Position numbers and translations under genes: made by a program. DNA of 64,000 nt. Origin: Gammaproteobacteria bacterium (lineage in GTDB: Bacteria > Pseudomonadota > Gammaproteobacteria > Steroidobacterales > Steroidobacteraceae). A model generated the notes under the pieces. That model was not told the origin of the DNA. It saw nothing but the letters and a program-made list of their open reading frames with translations, and did not search any database. Of the stretch, positions 54,304 through 63,369 are shown in pieces. Position 1 is the first letter of the stretch. Each line of letters begins with the position of its first letter. The stretch spans positions 18,935-82,934 of the forward strand of contig JAQGOF010000047.1 of assembly GCA_028293745.1 (NCBI GenBank), written 5' to 3'.

Positions 54304-55716
54304 CTACGGGGACAATGTAGCCGGTGCTGGCTGCGGCTCTGCATGAAATAGCACGGTAAGGCCTTCTGCAATGGTCGGATGAGTCAGGATTGCATCACGC
54401 AACACAGTGTAGGGCGCGCCTGTCAGCATCGCGGTCTGCACGACGGCAATCAGCTCGCCCGCCTCCGCACCGAATGCTGTAAAGCCCAGGATGCGATCGC
54501 TATGCGCGTCGATCAATGCCTTGAGAAAACCGCGCGGCTCGGAGATCGTTCGCGTCCGCAGGACCGATGCCATGGGAATCCTGGCAATGCGATAATCAAT
54601 GCCGGCCTGCCGCGCCTGCGTTTCATTCAGCCCGACCCGCCCGAGCTCCGGGTCAATGAACACACAGTAAGGGACCAGACGGTCGCGCGTACTTCGATTG
54701 CCGCCGTTCCAGTTGTCCCGCACGATCCGAAAGTCGTCGAAGCCAACGTGTGTGAACTGGGGGCTCCCGGCGCAATCGCCCACCGCCCATACGCCGTCCG
54801 CAGTAGTCTCGAGCCGTTCGTTGACGCGAATGTAGCTACGCGCATCGAGTTCGACGCCAGCTGTGTCGAGTCCGATCCCACGAGTATTCGGCTCACGGCC
54901 TGTTGCCACCAGAATGTCACTGGCATCGATGGCGCGCTCTTCAGCCGCAGTGCGCACTGCCAAGCGGATCCGTTCGCCGGAGCGGCCCTCCACGCGCAAG
55001 ATCTGTGCGTTGAGAACTACTTCGATGCCTTCGTCCTCGAATAGCTGTCGCAACGCCTGGCTCACGTCGTTGTCCTCGCGGGCGGCAAGTTGCGGCGCCT
55101 GTTCCACGACGGTAACGCGACTGCCGAGCCGGCGCATGGCCTGTGCAAACTCCAGCCCGACATAGCCACCGCCGAGCACGAGCAGATGTTCGGGGACATG
55201 ATCCAGTTCCAGGGCTTCAACGTGAGTAAGGGGCTTGCACTGGGCGAGACCCGGCACCTCCGGAATTGCCGCGCGCGTCCCAACATCGATAACGACTCGT
55301 TCGCCAGCGAAAACCCTGACACCGCCATCGGGCAACGTGACCTCAAGGGTCTTTGGTGCAACGAAGCGTCCCTCGCCGAGGATCAGCTCGGCCCCGCTGG
55401 CCTCGTATCGCTCGCGGTGCGCGGCAATCAAGCCATCGACCATCGCTCGCTTGCGCTGACGCACGCCTTTCATGTCCACATGCGTTTCGCCGGTACCGAT
55501 GCCAAACTCCCGGCCGCGGCGCAACAGTGAGGCAACCCGTGCACTGTGAATGATGTTCTTGCTCGGCAGGCAGGCGATATTCGGACACGAGCCACCTATC
55601 AGGCCGCGCTCGACGAGAGCAACGCGGCGCCCGGCCTTGGCAAATGTCCAGGCGAGATATTTTCCCGCCTCGCCGCTGCCAAGGATGAGAATCTCGTAAC
55701 GCTGGATATCAGCCAT
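54304..55716 (-). CDS. Mercuric-reductase/lipoamide-dehydrogenase-family flavoprotein
   Basis: ATG 55716 (MADIQRYEILILG) follows GAGG; 470 residues. FAD site ILGSGEAGKYLAWTFAKAG, redox-active disulfide in CPNIACLPSKNIIHSA, a second dinucleotide site LLVLGGGYVGLEFAQAMRRLG, then GVWAVGDCAGSPQFTH, and the dimer-interface HPTIAEGLTVLF whose His acts as base. The metal-binding C-terminal Cys pair of MerA is absent, so it is not a true mercuric reductase. The active-site segment differs from lipoamide dehydrogenase (CVNVGCIPSK). It probably reduces a disulfide, quinone or related substrate with NAD(P)H. Confidence 0.85.
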   Translation of the reverse strand: MADIQRYEILILGSGEAGKYLAWTFAKAGRRVALVERGLIGGSCPNIACLPSKNIIHSARVASLLRRGREFGIGTGETHVDMKGVRQRKRAMVDGLIAAHRERYEASGAELILGEGRFVAPKTLEVTLPDGGVRVFAGERVVIDVGTRAAIPEVPGLAQCKPLTHVEALELDHVPEHLLVLGGGYVGLEFAQAMRRLGSRVTVVEQAPQLAAREDNDVSQALRQLFEDEGIEVVLNAQILRVEGRSGERIRLAVRTAAEERAIDASDILVATGREPNTRGIGLDTAGVELDARSYIRVNERLETTADGVWAVGDCAGSPQFTHVGFDDFRIVRDNWNGGNRSTRDRLVPYCVFIDPELGRVGLNETQARQAGIDYRIARIPMASVLRTRTISEPRGFLKALIDAHSDRILGFTAFGAEAGELIAVVQTAMLTGAPYTVLRDAILTHPTIAEGLTVLFHAEPQPAPATLSP

Positions 55717-55834
55717 GATTATAACCTCGCGGTTCGAGGATGTGCGGTAAGGCGTCATCTTTCATCCCGCCGGTTGCCGGTCGGTTACCCCTCAGAACGC
55801 CAACCGCTACAATTGAAAGACGTCAGTGGCCGGT

Positions 55835-57793
55835 TCAAACACCCTGGTTGCGCGCCTGCAGCGCACGCGCGATCGGCTCGGCGATATCGCGGCGGATAAG
55901 CGGTTTGCGGAGCACGTCGATGATACCCACGGCCTGCGCGTGTTCGTTCAGTTGCGCGCTGCTGTATCCGCTCATGAGTATGATGGAAATATCTGGTCGC
56001 AACTGTCGGATCTCACGCGCAAGCTCAGTCCCCGTGAGGTCGGGCATCGTCTCGTCGGTCAGCACGAGATCGAAGCGCTTCGGTTCCACGCGAAACGCCT
56101 CCAAGGCGGCGACGCTCGAGTCATACCCCACCGGCTCGTAGCCAAGCTCGGAAAGCGTCTCTTCCGCGAGCGCAACCAACACTCGCTCGTCGTCTACGAT
56201 CATTACGGTCTCGCCGTTGCCTCGCGGCAGATCGGCCGCCGGCTCCGCCAGGCGCCTTGGCATTCGGCCGGCGGCAGGCAGCCAGATCGCGAAGATGGTG
56301 CCCATGCCTACCTGCGTCGCCACGTCAATTACACCGCCGAAGTCGGCGACGATGCCGTGCACCAGCGCAAGGCCGAGGCCCGTGCCATCGCCGACCCGCT
56401 TGGTGGTGAAGAACGGATCGAACATACGCTCGAGCACCGCGGGTGGGATGCCGCTGCCGGTATCGCTGATCGAGAGCCGCGCATATCTACCGGTGCACAG
56501 CGTGCCGTGCGAGAGTAAGCGGCGCTCGGCGACCGCTACACGCTCAAGCAAGACCGTGAGCACGCCGCCCCGCTCCATTGCGTGCACCGCATTCGTGCAG
56601 AGATTCATGACGACTTGGTGGAACTGGGTCGGGTCGCCCACAACCGCCATGTCGGGCGCGTCGAGTCTCCTCTCGAGATCGACGTCAGCAGGCAGTGATG
56701 CTGCGAGCATCTCGAGCGTCTCTTCCACGACCGACTGCACCTGCACCTGCACGCGCTCGACCAACCCGCTGCGGCTGAAAGCGAGGATGCGGTCGACCAG
56801 TCCCTTCCCACGCGCGCCTGCTTGCATCACCTGATCGATCTGCCGGCGGACGGCGCCGCCTTCGGCCAGGTTGTTCTGTGCGAGCTCGGCGTAACCGAGG
56901 ATCGCGCCGAGGATGTTGTTGAAGTCGTGCGCGATGCCGCCGGCGAGCCGCCCGACCGCTTCCATCTTCGCCGCCTGGCGCAGCCGCTGCTCGAGCCGCT
57001 CGCGTTCGGCCTGCGCCCACTTCTGCTCGGTGACGTCCTTCACCGCTCCAACGAAGTCGACGTCGTCCGTTTCAGTTCGGATGGCATGGGCGACGACGTG
57101 GAGATGTTTGACCCGGCCATCTGGCATTCGTAATCGAAATTCATGAATATAGTCCTGCCGCCCGTGCGCTGCGCGCTCGACGACCTGTCGGTAGGCGGGA
57201 ATGTCTTCCGGGTGAATTCGTTCGCCTATCACGAGATCGACGGTAGGCGTAGTCGCCCGGTCGAACTCAAAAATCCGGAAGGTTTCCTCCGACCAGAAAA
57301 TTGCTCCACTCGAAACGTTCCAGCCGAAGCTGCCGGTGCTACTCAGACGCTGTGCCTCCGTCAGGTAAGTCTCGCTCCGGCGCAGCGACTCCTCGGCCAG
57401 CTTACGGTCGGCCCTTTCTGTGGCTTCGCGCAGCGCGCGGACCACCGACGGGACAAGCCGCGATAGTCGCGTCTTCAGAACGTAGTCCGTGGCTCCAATG
57501 GTGAGCGCTTCAATCGCTACTTCTTCGCCGAGGGTTCCAGACACAAAGATGAATGGCACCTCGGGGCGCTTTTGCGCAGCGATTCTCAGCGCCGAAATGC
57601 CGTCGAAGGAGGGAAGCGTGTAATCTGCCAGGATGAGATTGAAGCACTGCCGCTCAAGTGAAGCACAGAAATCAACCTGGGTGTCAACACGTGTTACATG
57701 ACAGGAAAAACCCTCTGTCTCCAGCATTAGCAGCACAATCTCTGCATCCTTGGGGTCATCCTCGAGATACAGAATGCGCAACTGGCAATTCAC
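55835..57793 (-). CDS. Hybrid histidine kinase: receiver-PAS-HisKA-HATPase-receiver
   Basis: I take GTG 57793 (GGGAG ten bases upstream) as start; upstream in-frame codons down to 57820 are also possible. 652 residues, cytoplasmic. N-terminal receiver (ILYLEDDPKDAEIV, Asp in LILADYTLPSFDG), PAS/PAC (SSTGSFGWNVSSGAI to DFVGAVKDVTEQ), HisKA with GGIAHDFNNILGAILGYAEL, HATPase (GSGIPPAVLERMFDPFFTTK, GDGTGLGLALV) and a C-terminal receiver with LVLTDETMPDLTG. From the PAS domain onward it is nearly colinear with the end of the giant kinase at 22035. It follows the CheY-like gene by 27 bp, the middle of a three-gene phosphorelay cluster. Confidence 0.9.
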   Translation of the reverse strand: MNCQLRILYLEDDPKDAEIVLLMLETEGFSCHVTRVDTQVDFCASLERQCFNLILADYTLPSFDGISALRIAAQKRPEVPFIFVSGTLGEEVAIEALTIGATDYVLKTRLSRLVPSVVRALREATERADRKLAEESLRRSETYLTEAQRLSSTGSFGWNVSSGAIFWSEETFRIFEFDRATTPTVDLVIGERIHPEDIPAYRQVVERAAHGRQDYIHEFRLRMPDGRVKHLHVVAHAIRTETDDVDFVGAVKDVTEQKWAQAERERLEQRLRQAAKMEAVGRLAGGIAHDFNNILGAILGYAELAQNNLAEGGAVRRQIDQVMQAGARGKGLVDRILAFSRSGLVERVQVQVQSVVEETLEMLAASLPADVDLERRLDAPDMAVVGDPTQFHQVVMNLCTNAVHAMERGGVLTVLLERVAVAERRLLSHGTLCTGRYARLSISDTGSGIPPAVLERMFDPFFTTKRVGDGTGLGLALVHGIVADFGGVIDVATQVGMGTIFAIWLPAAGRMPRRLAEPAADLPRGNGETVMIVDDERVLVALAEETLSELGYEPVGYDSSVAALEAFRVEPKRFDLVLTDETMPDLTGTELAREIRQLRPDISIILMSGYSSAQLNEHAQAVGIIDVLRKPLIRRDIAEPIARALQARNQGV

Positions 57794-57820
57794 AATTGTC
57801 CAACTCCCAAATGAGTGCAA

Positions 57821-58273
57821 TTACTTCTTGCGCATGCTTCCCGGAGGCGGCTCATTGATGATTGCCCAGAACATTCCGAGCTCTTTGATGGCATTGACGA
57901 ACTCGTGAAAATCAACCGGCTTTACTACATAAGCATTCACACCAAGTTTATAGCTTGCGACCATGTCTCTTTCCTCGCGGGACGATGTCAGCACCACGAC
58001 AGGTATCATTTTCAGTGTCTCGTCAGACTTCATCTGCTGCAGCACCTCCAATCCATCAACCTTCGGCAGCTTCAGATCGAGCAGCAGGACGGCGGGATTT
58101 TCGTTACTACGCGCCGCGAAATTCCCCCGGCGATAGAGGTAGTTCAAGGCCTCTTCCCCATCATGAACGACAACTACCTCGTTGGTAAGGTTGTAATCCC
58201 CCAACGCCGTCAGGGTGAGTTCCACGTCTTTGGGGTCGTCCTCAACCATCAAAATCCGTCCCAATATGTCCAT
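57821..58273 (-). CDS. CheY-like single-domain response regulator (Rcp1 type)
   Basis: ATG 58273 follows AAGGATC; 150 residues, one receiver domain. Residues: LMVEDDPKDVELTL, acceptor Asp in VLLLDLKLPKVDG, TSSREERD and the switch Lys in YVVKPVDFHEF. Insertions such as YLYRRGNFAARSNEN fit the Rcp1 (phytochrome-associated) subfamily, which shuttles phosphate between kinases. It lies five bases after the sensor kinase and 27 bases before the hybrid kinase, a natural phosphate carrier between the two. Confidence 0.92.
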   Translation of the reverse strand: MDILGRILMVEDDPKDVELTLTALGDYNLTNEVVVVHDGEEALNYLYRRGNFAARSNENPAVLLLDLKLPKVDGLEVLQQMKSDETLKMIPVVVLTSSREERDMVASYKLGVNAYVVKPVDFHEFVNAIKELGMFWAIINEPPPGSMRKK

Positions 58274-58278
58274 GATCC

Positions 58279-59775
58279 TTAGCTCCTGTGGCTGGGAACT
58301 GCGAGAAAAAAGGTTGCGCCGCTGTCCACCAAGCCCTCGGCCCAGACTCTGCCTCCATGACGATGGATGATGCGATGCACGGTGGCCAGACCTATGCCGG
58401 TGCCTTCAAAAGCCTGGGTTGAATGCAGACGGCGAAACACGCCGAATAGCTTATCGACATACTTCATATCAAAACCGACCCCGTTGTCCCTGATGAACAC
58501 TACCACCTCGTCCTTGTTCTTCTCCAAACATCCTATTTCAATCTCGGCTCGTGGTCGTGTGCGCGTGAACTTGACGGCATTGGAAATGAGATTGACCAGC
58601 GCAAGCCTCAGCATCGACCGGTCGCCGTACAGCTCGGGCAATGCGCCAACATTCCAGGCAATATTGCGGCCGTTTGTATCCTGCTGCACTTCACCCAGGG
58701 CTTCCTTTACGAGCAGGTCCAGGTTGACCGTAGTCGCGCGCGTCTCTGCACGTCCAATTCTTGAAAAGGCGAGGAGGTCATCGATCAACGTGCCCATCTT
58801 TTTTGCCGATTCCAGGATTGTCATCATGTAGCGCTGGCTCTTTTCATCCAGAGCCGAAGATGAATTCTTTTGCAGCAGCTCTGTGTATCCGACGATATGG
58901 CGAATGGGCGCACGCAGGTCATGGGATACGGAATAAGCAAACGCTTCCAATTCTCTGTTAGTAGCTTCGAGGTCGGTGGTTCTTTTCCTGAGCTCATCGT
59001 TGAGCTTGCGGATTTCTTCCTCCCGTCGCTTGCGATCGCTCACGTCATTGTTAGTTTCCAGGATCGCAACGGCGTGCCCCCGCTCGTCGCGACGCAGAGA
59101 CCATCGGCTCGCCACGACCACTCGGGAGCCGTCGGCTTTCGTCTTGCGGAGCTCGCCTTCCCAGCGGCCGGCGCGCAGCAACTGCGCGTGAACTTCATCA
59201 ATTGATATCGGGAACTCGGTCTGCATGAGTTGGTGGCTGTGCTTCCCGAGCGCCTGCTCTGCCGTCCACCCATACAATTCCTGAGCCCCTCTGTTCCAGT
59301 AGGTGATGATGTCACTGGTATCGCGAACGAAAATAGTGTCATGCGTGAGATTGAGCAGGTTGGCCTGCTGGGTTCGTTCCGCCACTTCGCTCTGTAGCTC
59401 ATCGCGGGATTGCAGAAGCTCTCGCTCGACACGGCGGCGAACCGTACTGAACCAGGTGAGAAGTATCGCGAACAGAATAAACGCGAAATAGTACGGAAGC
59501 TCAGAGGTTCCGATGTAGAGGCTGTAGAAGGGCTCAGTGAAGAAGTAGTTGAAGGCTAAACTTGAGAGTGCGACCGCCAGAACGGCGGGCCCGCTTCCTC
59601 CAAACCAGACGGTTAAGGCAATGGCAAACAGGAAGAGCAGGGACTCCACGCCGTGGAAGCTATAGCGTTGCAGGAGGAGCCCTGTCCCCAGTGCAACTCC
59701 CACGGACACAACTGCAAGACCGTAGCCTTGGATCGGGAGGTGTACCTTCAGCAATGACGGTTTCTGCTTCGCCAT
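58279..59775 (-). CDS. Membrane sensor histidine kinase with KdpD-like (DUF4118) N terminus and PAS domain
   Basis: ATG 59775 follows GAGG; 498 residues. The first ~115 form four membrane helices with the DUF4118 pattern (FLFAIALTVWFGGSGPAVLA and SLAFNYFFTEPFYSLYI). A coiled coil follows (about 116-140), then a PAS/PAC domain (HDTIFVRDTSDIITYWNRGA to ETNNDVSDRK). HisKA with His in YSVSHDLRAPIRHI and an HATPase domain (LISNAVKF, DNGVGFDM, GTGIGLATV) end the protein. All catalytic boxes are intact. It heads the cluster with the Rcp1-type regulator and hybrid kinase. The 47-nt element at 59856 lies upstream. Confidence 0.93.
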   Translation of the reverse strand: MAKQKPSLLKVHLPIQGYGLAVVSVGVALGTGLLLQRYSFHGVESLLFLFAIALTVWFGGSGPAVLAVALSSLAFNYFFTEPFYSLYIGTSELPYYFAFILFAILLTWFSTVRRRVERELLQSRDELQSEVAERTQQANLLNLTHDTIFVRDTSDIITYWNRGAQELYGWTAEQALGKHSHQLMQTEFPISIDEVHAQLLRAGRWEGELRKTKADGSRVVVASRWSLRRDERGHAVAILETNNDVSDRKRREEEIRKLNDELRKRTTDLEATNRELEAFAYSVSHDLRAPIRHIVGYTELLQKNSSSALDEKSQRYMMTILESAKKMGTLIDDLLAFSRIGRAETRATTVNLDLLVKEALGEVQQDTNGRNIAWNVGALPELYGDRSMLRLALVNLISNAVKFTRTRPRAEIEIGCLEKNKDEVVVFIRDNGVGFDMKYVDKLFGVFRRLHSTQAFEGTGIGLATVHRIIHRHGGRVWAEGLVDSGATFFLAVPSHRS

Positions 59776-59855
59776 GGCTTGCCTCGCTCATGCACTTGGC
59801 ACGCACCAGCCGCTCTAAACGTGGGCTGATAACGATCGGCGCGACGTGCCTCGAC

Positions 59856-59902
59856 GCTGCAGCGTAGTGTAGTCGCCAAACACTTCGATGTGGGGCGCTT
59901 CC
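59856..59902 (-). promoter_or_regulatory. Shared 47-nt upstream element, copy B (putative promoter)
   Basis: This copy lies 81 nt upstream of the sensor kinase start at 59775. It matches copy A at 28104-28150 over most of its length, including GACTACACT and CCCCACAT on the minus strand, with a one-base shift in the centre. The equal distance to the start codon in both places argues for a real promoter or regulator site. The remainder of the gap 59776-60107 shows no gene. Confidence 0.5.
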
Positions 59903-60107
59903 TTTGACCCTCGTGAGCCCCCGCCTGACCCGCTGCCCGGAGCAGATCGCCGATTGAATGGCTTGGCCAACCTCTGCGCGACCCATGGACGATGGCGGCA
60001 CCCGCGTCCATCCCGTACAACGAGCCGACCGACACCTCGGGATACTCTTGCTTCAGCGCGGAGATGACCGCGGCGCCGTTCGTACGAGACCCGCAGCTAT
60101 CGCGCCG

Positions 60108-62444
60108 TCATGTCTGGGCCTCTTGCGCCCTGACGAACACAGGAATGGATTTGGCCGCGGGTGTTTTGCTCTTCGGGTCGTGGTAGCACAGAGGTAGCAG
60201 CGGGTTCGTTTCAGGATAGTACGCGGCGATGGAACCGCTGGGTATGTTGTACGGGTGCGCTGTGAAATCCCGCAGCAAGCGTCTGCGGCCGTCCCCGGCA
60301 ACGGACTCGATCTCGACCAGCGCTCCAGCGGCGATCCCTCTTTGGCTCATATCCGCCTCGTTCATGAACACGACCGTGCGTCCGCCGAACACGCCCCGGT
60401 ATCGGTCGTTGAGCGAATAAATCGTAGTGTTGTACTGATCGTGGCTGCGAATCGTCGCAAGTCTCAGAAGCATTGGGTCCGCGGACGGTTCGTCCTCGTT
60501 CACTCCGTCGCAGACGATGAATTGCGCGCGACCGCCAGGTGTATTCCATCTTCGCTCGCGCGCCGAGTTGGTGAGATGAAAGCCACCGGGCTGACGGATC
60601 CGCCGGTTGAAGTCGCGGAAGAGATCGGGAAACACGTCTTCAATGCGCTCGCGGATGAGGTCGTAGTCCTGCTCGAAGGCCGACCATTCGATCTGGTTCC
60701 TCGGCAGCGCGGCGCGCGCGATGCCGCAGACGATCGCAACTTCGGACTTCAACTGGCCCTGCGGGGGCTCCACGAGTCCCGTCGAGGCATGGACCATCGA
60801 CATGCTGTCTTCTACCGTGATCGACTGGCGGCCGCTCGTCTGCATGTCGATATCGCTTCTGGCGAGGCACGGAAGGATAAGGGAATTTTCACCATGAATC
60901 AGGTGGCCGCGATTGAGTTTTGTGGTTATACCGACAGTCAGGCGCAGGCGGCGCATGGCCTCTTCGGCTACGGGTTTATCCGGTACGGCCGCGACGAAGT
61001 TGCCGCCCAACCCGATGAACACTTTGGCGCGCCCGTCTATCATCGCTTTCACTGCGTCCACCACAGCATGGCCGTGGGCGCGCGGTGGCTCGAAATCGAA
61101 CGCCTCCCGAAGCCGGTGGAGAAGTAGCGGCGTGGGCTTCTCGTCCACGCCCATGGTCCGATCGCCTTGCACGTTCGAGTGGCCGCGCACCGGACAAATG
61201 CCCGCGCCCGGCTTGCCGATATTGCCGCGCATCAGCAGCAGATTCGCGATCTGCTGAACGTTCTGTGCGCCGTGCAGATGCTGGGTAATGCCCATTCCGT
61301 AAACAATGATCACAGCATTGGCGCGCATGTAGATGGCTGCCATGCGCTCGATCTGGTCACGCGCGACGCCTGAAATACGCTCAATGTCGCTCCACTGCGT
61401 ACTCCTCAGATCCTCGCTCAAAGCTTCGAAGCCCTGTGTATGTTGTTCGATGAATTCGACATCGAGCGTCGGCTGCCCGCCGGTTCGTAGCGCCTGCCCA
61501 TGTGCTTCGAGCACGCTCTTCATGATTCCTTTGAGCACCGCGAGGTCACCGCCGATACGAACCTGACAGTAGTCGCTCGCAATCCGTGTGGAGCTCAGCG
61601 TCGCCATCTCGACGGGGCTCTGTGGTGCCGCGAAACGCTCGAGCGCACGCTCGCGCAAAGGATTCACGGCCACAATCGGTACGCCACGGCGTGACGCATT
61701 GTGCAGCTCAGTCATCATCCGCGGACTGTTGGTGCCGGGATTCTGGCCGATCACAAAAATTGCATCGGCGAGCGCGAAGTCATCGAGAATCACGGTGCCT
61801 TTGCCGATGCCGATGCTTTCGGGGAGGGCCACGCTCGTTGCCTCGTGGCACATGTTCGAGCAGTCCGGAAAGTTGTTCGTTCCGAAACACCGTACGAACA
61901 GCTGGTACAGAAAGGCTGCCTCGTTCGAGGTCCGACCGGAGGTGTAGAACTCGGCTTCATTCGGATCCGCCAGGCCCCGCAGCTCCGAGCCTATTAATGC
62001 GAAGGCCTCGTCCCAGCTGACGGGTAGGTACCGATCGGTGGTCCGGTCGTAGCGCATCGGTTCCGTGAGCCGACCCTGTTCCTCCAGCCAGTAGTCACTC
62101 TTGGTTTGCAGCTCGCTTACCGTGTGGGTTGCGAAAAGCTCGCGGGTGACACGGCGTCGGGTGAGCTCGGCAGCAACCGCCTTGGCGGCGTTCTCGCAGA
62201 ACTCGAATGAACTCGTATGGCGCGGATCCGGCCACGCACAACCGGGACAATCGAAGCCGTCCGGCTGATTCATCGAGAGAAGCGTCTTCGATCCCTTGAG
62301 AGCGATGCTCTGCTCGCGCAACGCCTTCGCAACGGCTTGCAGGGCGCCCCAGCCGCCGGCCGGCGCGTCGTACGCTTCGAAACGGAGTTCGTCCGGGGTC
62401 TCGTGGACGGATATTTCGCCGTCAGTATGATCGTCAGAGCTCAT
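60108..62444 (-). CDS. FdhF/YdeP-family molybdopterin oxidoreductase
   Basis: The 778-residue protein matches the YdeP/FdhF-like branch of the DMSO-reductase superfamily. Landmarks: GFDCPGCAWPDP, YTSGRTSNEAAFLYQLFVR, FPDCSNMCHEA, VIGQNPGTNSPRMM, VYGMGITQHLHGAQNVQQIA with NLLLMRGNIGKPGAGICPVR, and a C-terminal domain with RLATIRSHDQYNTTIYSLND. Only a reduced set of Fe-S cysteines is seen at the N terminus. It binds bis-MGD molybdenum; the substrate in this family is unknown, although YdeP is linked to acid resistance in E. coli. No signal peptide, so cytoplasmic. Upstream, divergent, is the CMD-family gene. Confidence 0.88.
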   Translation of the reverse strand: MSSDDHTDGEISVHETPDELRFEAYDAPAGGWGALQAVAKALREQSIALKGSKTLLSMNQPDGFDCPGCAWPDPRHTSSFEFCENAAKAVAAELTRRRVTRELFATHTVSELQTKSDYWLEEQGRLTEPMRYDRTTDRYLPVSWDEAFALIGSELRGLADPNEAEFYTSGRTSNEAAFLYQLFVRCFGTNNFPDCSNMCHEATSVALPESIGIGKGTVILDDFALADAIFVIGQNPGTNSPRMMTELHNASRRGVPIVAVNPLRERALERFAAPQSPVEMATLSSTRIASDYCQVRIGGDLAVLKGIMKSVLEAHGQALRTGGQPTLDVEFIEQHTQGFEALSEDLRSTQWSDIERISGVARDQIERMAAIYMRANAVIIVYGMGITQHLHGAQNVQQIANLLLMRGNIGKPGAGICPVRGHSNVQGDRTMGVDEKPTPLLLHRLREAFDFEPPRAHGHAVVDAVKAMIDGRAKVFIGLGGNFVAAVPDKPVAEEAMRRLRLTVGITTKLNRGHLIHGENSLILPCLARSDIDMQTSGRQSITVEDSMSMVHASTGLVEPPQGQLKSEVAIVCGIARAALPRNQIEWSAFEQDYDLIRERIEDVFPDLFRDFNRRIRQPGGFHLTNSARERRWNTPGGRAQFIVCDGVNEDEPSADPMLLRLATIRSHDQYNTTIYSLNDRYRGVFGGRTVVFMNEADMSQRGIAAGALVEIESVAGDGRRRLLRDFTAHPYNIPSGSIAAYYPETNPLLPLCYHDPKSKTPAAKSIPVFVRAQEAQT

Positions 62445-62680
62445 AGTCTTTGGGAATCTCCAGGAAGCACGCTGCTGAAGAGGCGGGTCCTGGCCGACCG
62501 TTAGCTGCCGCCTACTTGATCTCGTGTTGCCGAGCTTCGGGGCTGACGGTTACCGGATGATTCCACGGTGCCGGGCGCGCATAACAATTGAAACCTGGCG
62601 CAGTTATTGGTCAGCGACCGTTGTCTTGACAAGAAGCAGAGAAAGGCACGAGATACACCGTTACAACATCGGAGCGCACC

Positions 62681-63070
62681 ATGACTGGCAAAGATCGGTC
62701 GAACGTAGATTCCGATACAGTCAACGTTAAGCTGCCGGCGGCCGCGAGGCACATGGCGCGCGACTATCCGGACCTATGGGAGGCGTTTGAGCATCTTGGG
62801 GAGGCGGTGAGCGGGGCAGGGCCGTTAGAGCCGCGTACGCGGCGCCTGATTCACCTCGCACTTGCGATTGCCGCCGACTCCGAGGGCGCGACACATTCGC
62901 ACGTACGCAGGGCCACCGCCGAGGGAATCAGTTCGGAGGAGCTCGAGCACGTTGCCATCCTCGCGATCACAACGACGGGTTGGTCGCAGGCGATGAAGGG
63001 GTTGGCGTGGGTGCGCGATATCACGCGAGCGCAATCCGGTGCGGCAGTTACTGAGTCAATCGGGCCGTGA
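62681..63070 (+). CDS. Carboxymuconolactone-decarboxylase-family protein
   Basis: ATG 62681 follows GGAGCGCACC; 129 residues. The CMD helical fold is evident: AFEHLGEAVSGAGPLEPRTRRLIHLALAIA, EGATHSHVRRATAEGISSEE and LEHVAILAITTTGW. The CxxC of AhpD-like peroxidase partners is absent (EGATHSHVRRA), so peroxidase activity is unlikely. This matches the Cys-free CMD branch with a His in that position. Divergent from the FdhF gene; a relationship with it is unproven. Confidence 0.85.
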   Translation: MTGKDRSNVDSDTVNVKLPAAARHMARDYPDLWEAFEHLGEAVSGAGPLEPRTRRLIHLALAIAADSEGATHSHVRRATAEGISSEELEHVAILAITTTGWSQAMKGLAWVRDITRAQSGAAVTESIGP

Positions 63071-63074
63071 GGGT

Positions 63075-63344
63075 CTACGAGCCGGTATGTGCTGGGTGCT
63101 TCGAACTATGAGACGCTTCCGCGTCCATTTTCAGACGGTAGGACACAGCCCCATACGTTGCGACGCAATATGGCACCGCAAACGTCAGTGCGGCTTTGAC
63201 CGGATCGAAGTGGCCGTGTCCGATCAATGCGTCTGCCTGGTTGATCAGATTGAGCACAGTGCCGACCACGATCGCGACGAGGAGCGAGCGCTTCGGCACG
63301 CCGTCTGAAATGCAGATACGAACGATCTTTGACCATTGGAGCAT
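63075..63344 (-). CDS. NrtS-like small membrane protein
   Basis: The start is uncertain; ATG 63344 gives 89 residues without a clear ribosome site, and the frame continues upstream. Two membrane helices are visible: SLLVAIVVGTVLNLINQADA and LTFAVPYCVATYGAVSY. The VVGTVLNLINQ and VPYCVATYGAVS motifs match the NrtS family proposed to transport nitrate/nitrite. Such proteins are short and probably oligomerise. It is convergent with the CMD gene. Confidence 0.7.
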   Translation of the reverse strand: MLQWSKIVRICISDGVPKRSLLVAIVVGTVLNLINQADALIGHGHFDPVKAALTFAVPYCVATYGAVSYRLKMDAEASHSSKHPAHTGS

Positions 63345-63369
63345 AGGGGAGTGTCCAGGCGGAAACAAC

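Noticed and set aside
54304..55716. Annotation as mercuric reductase (merA)
   Set aside because: The fold and disulfide motif fit, but the C-terminal metal-binding cysteine pair and other mer genes are missing.
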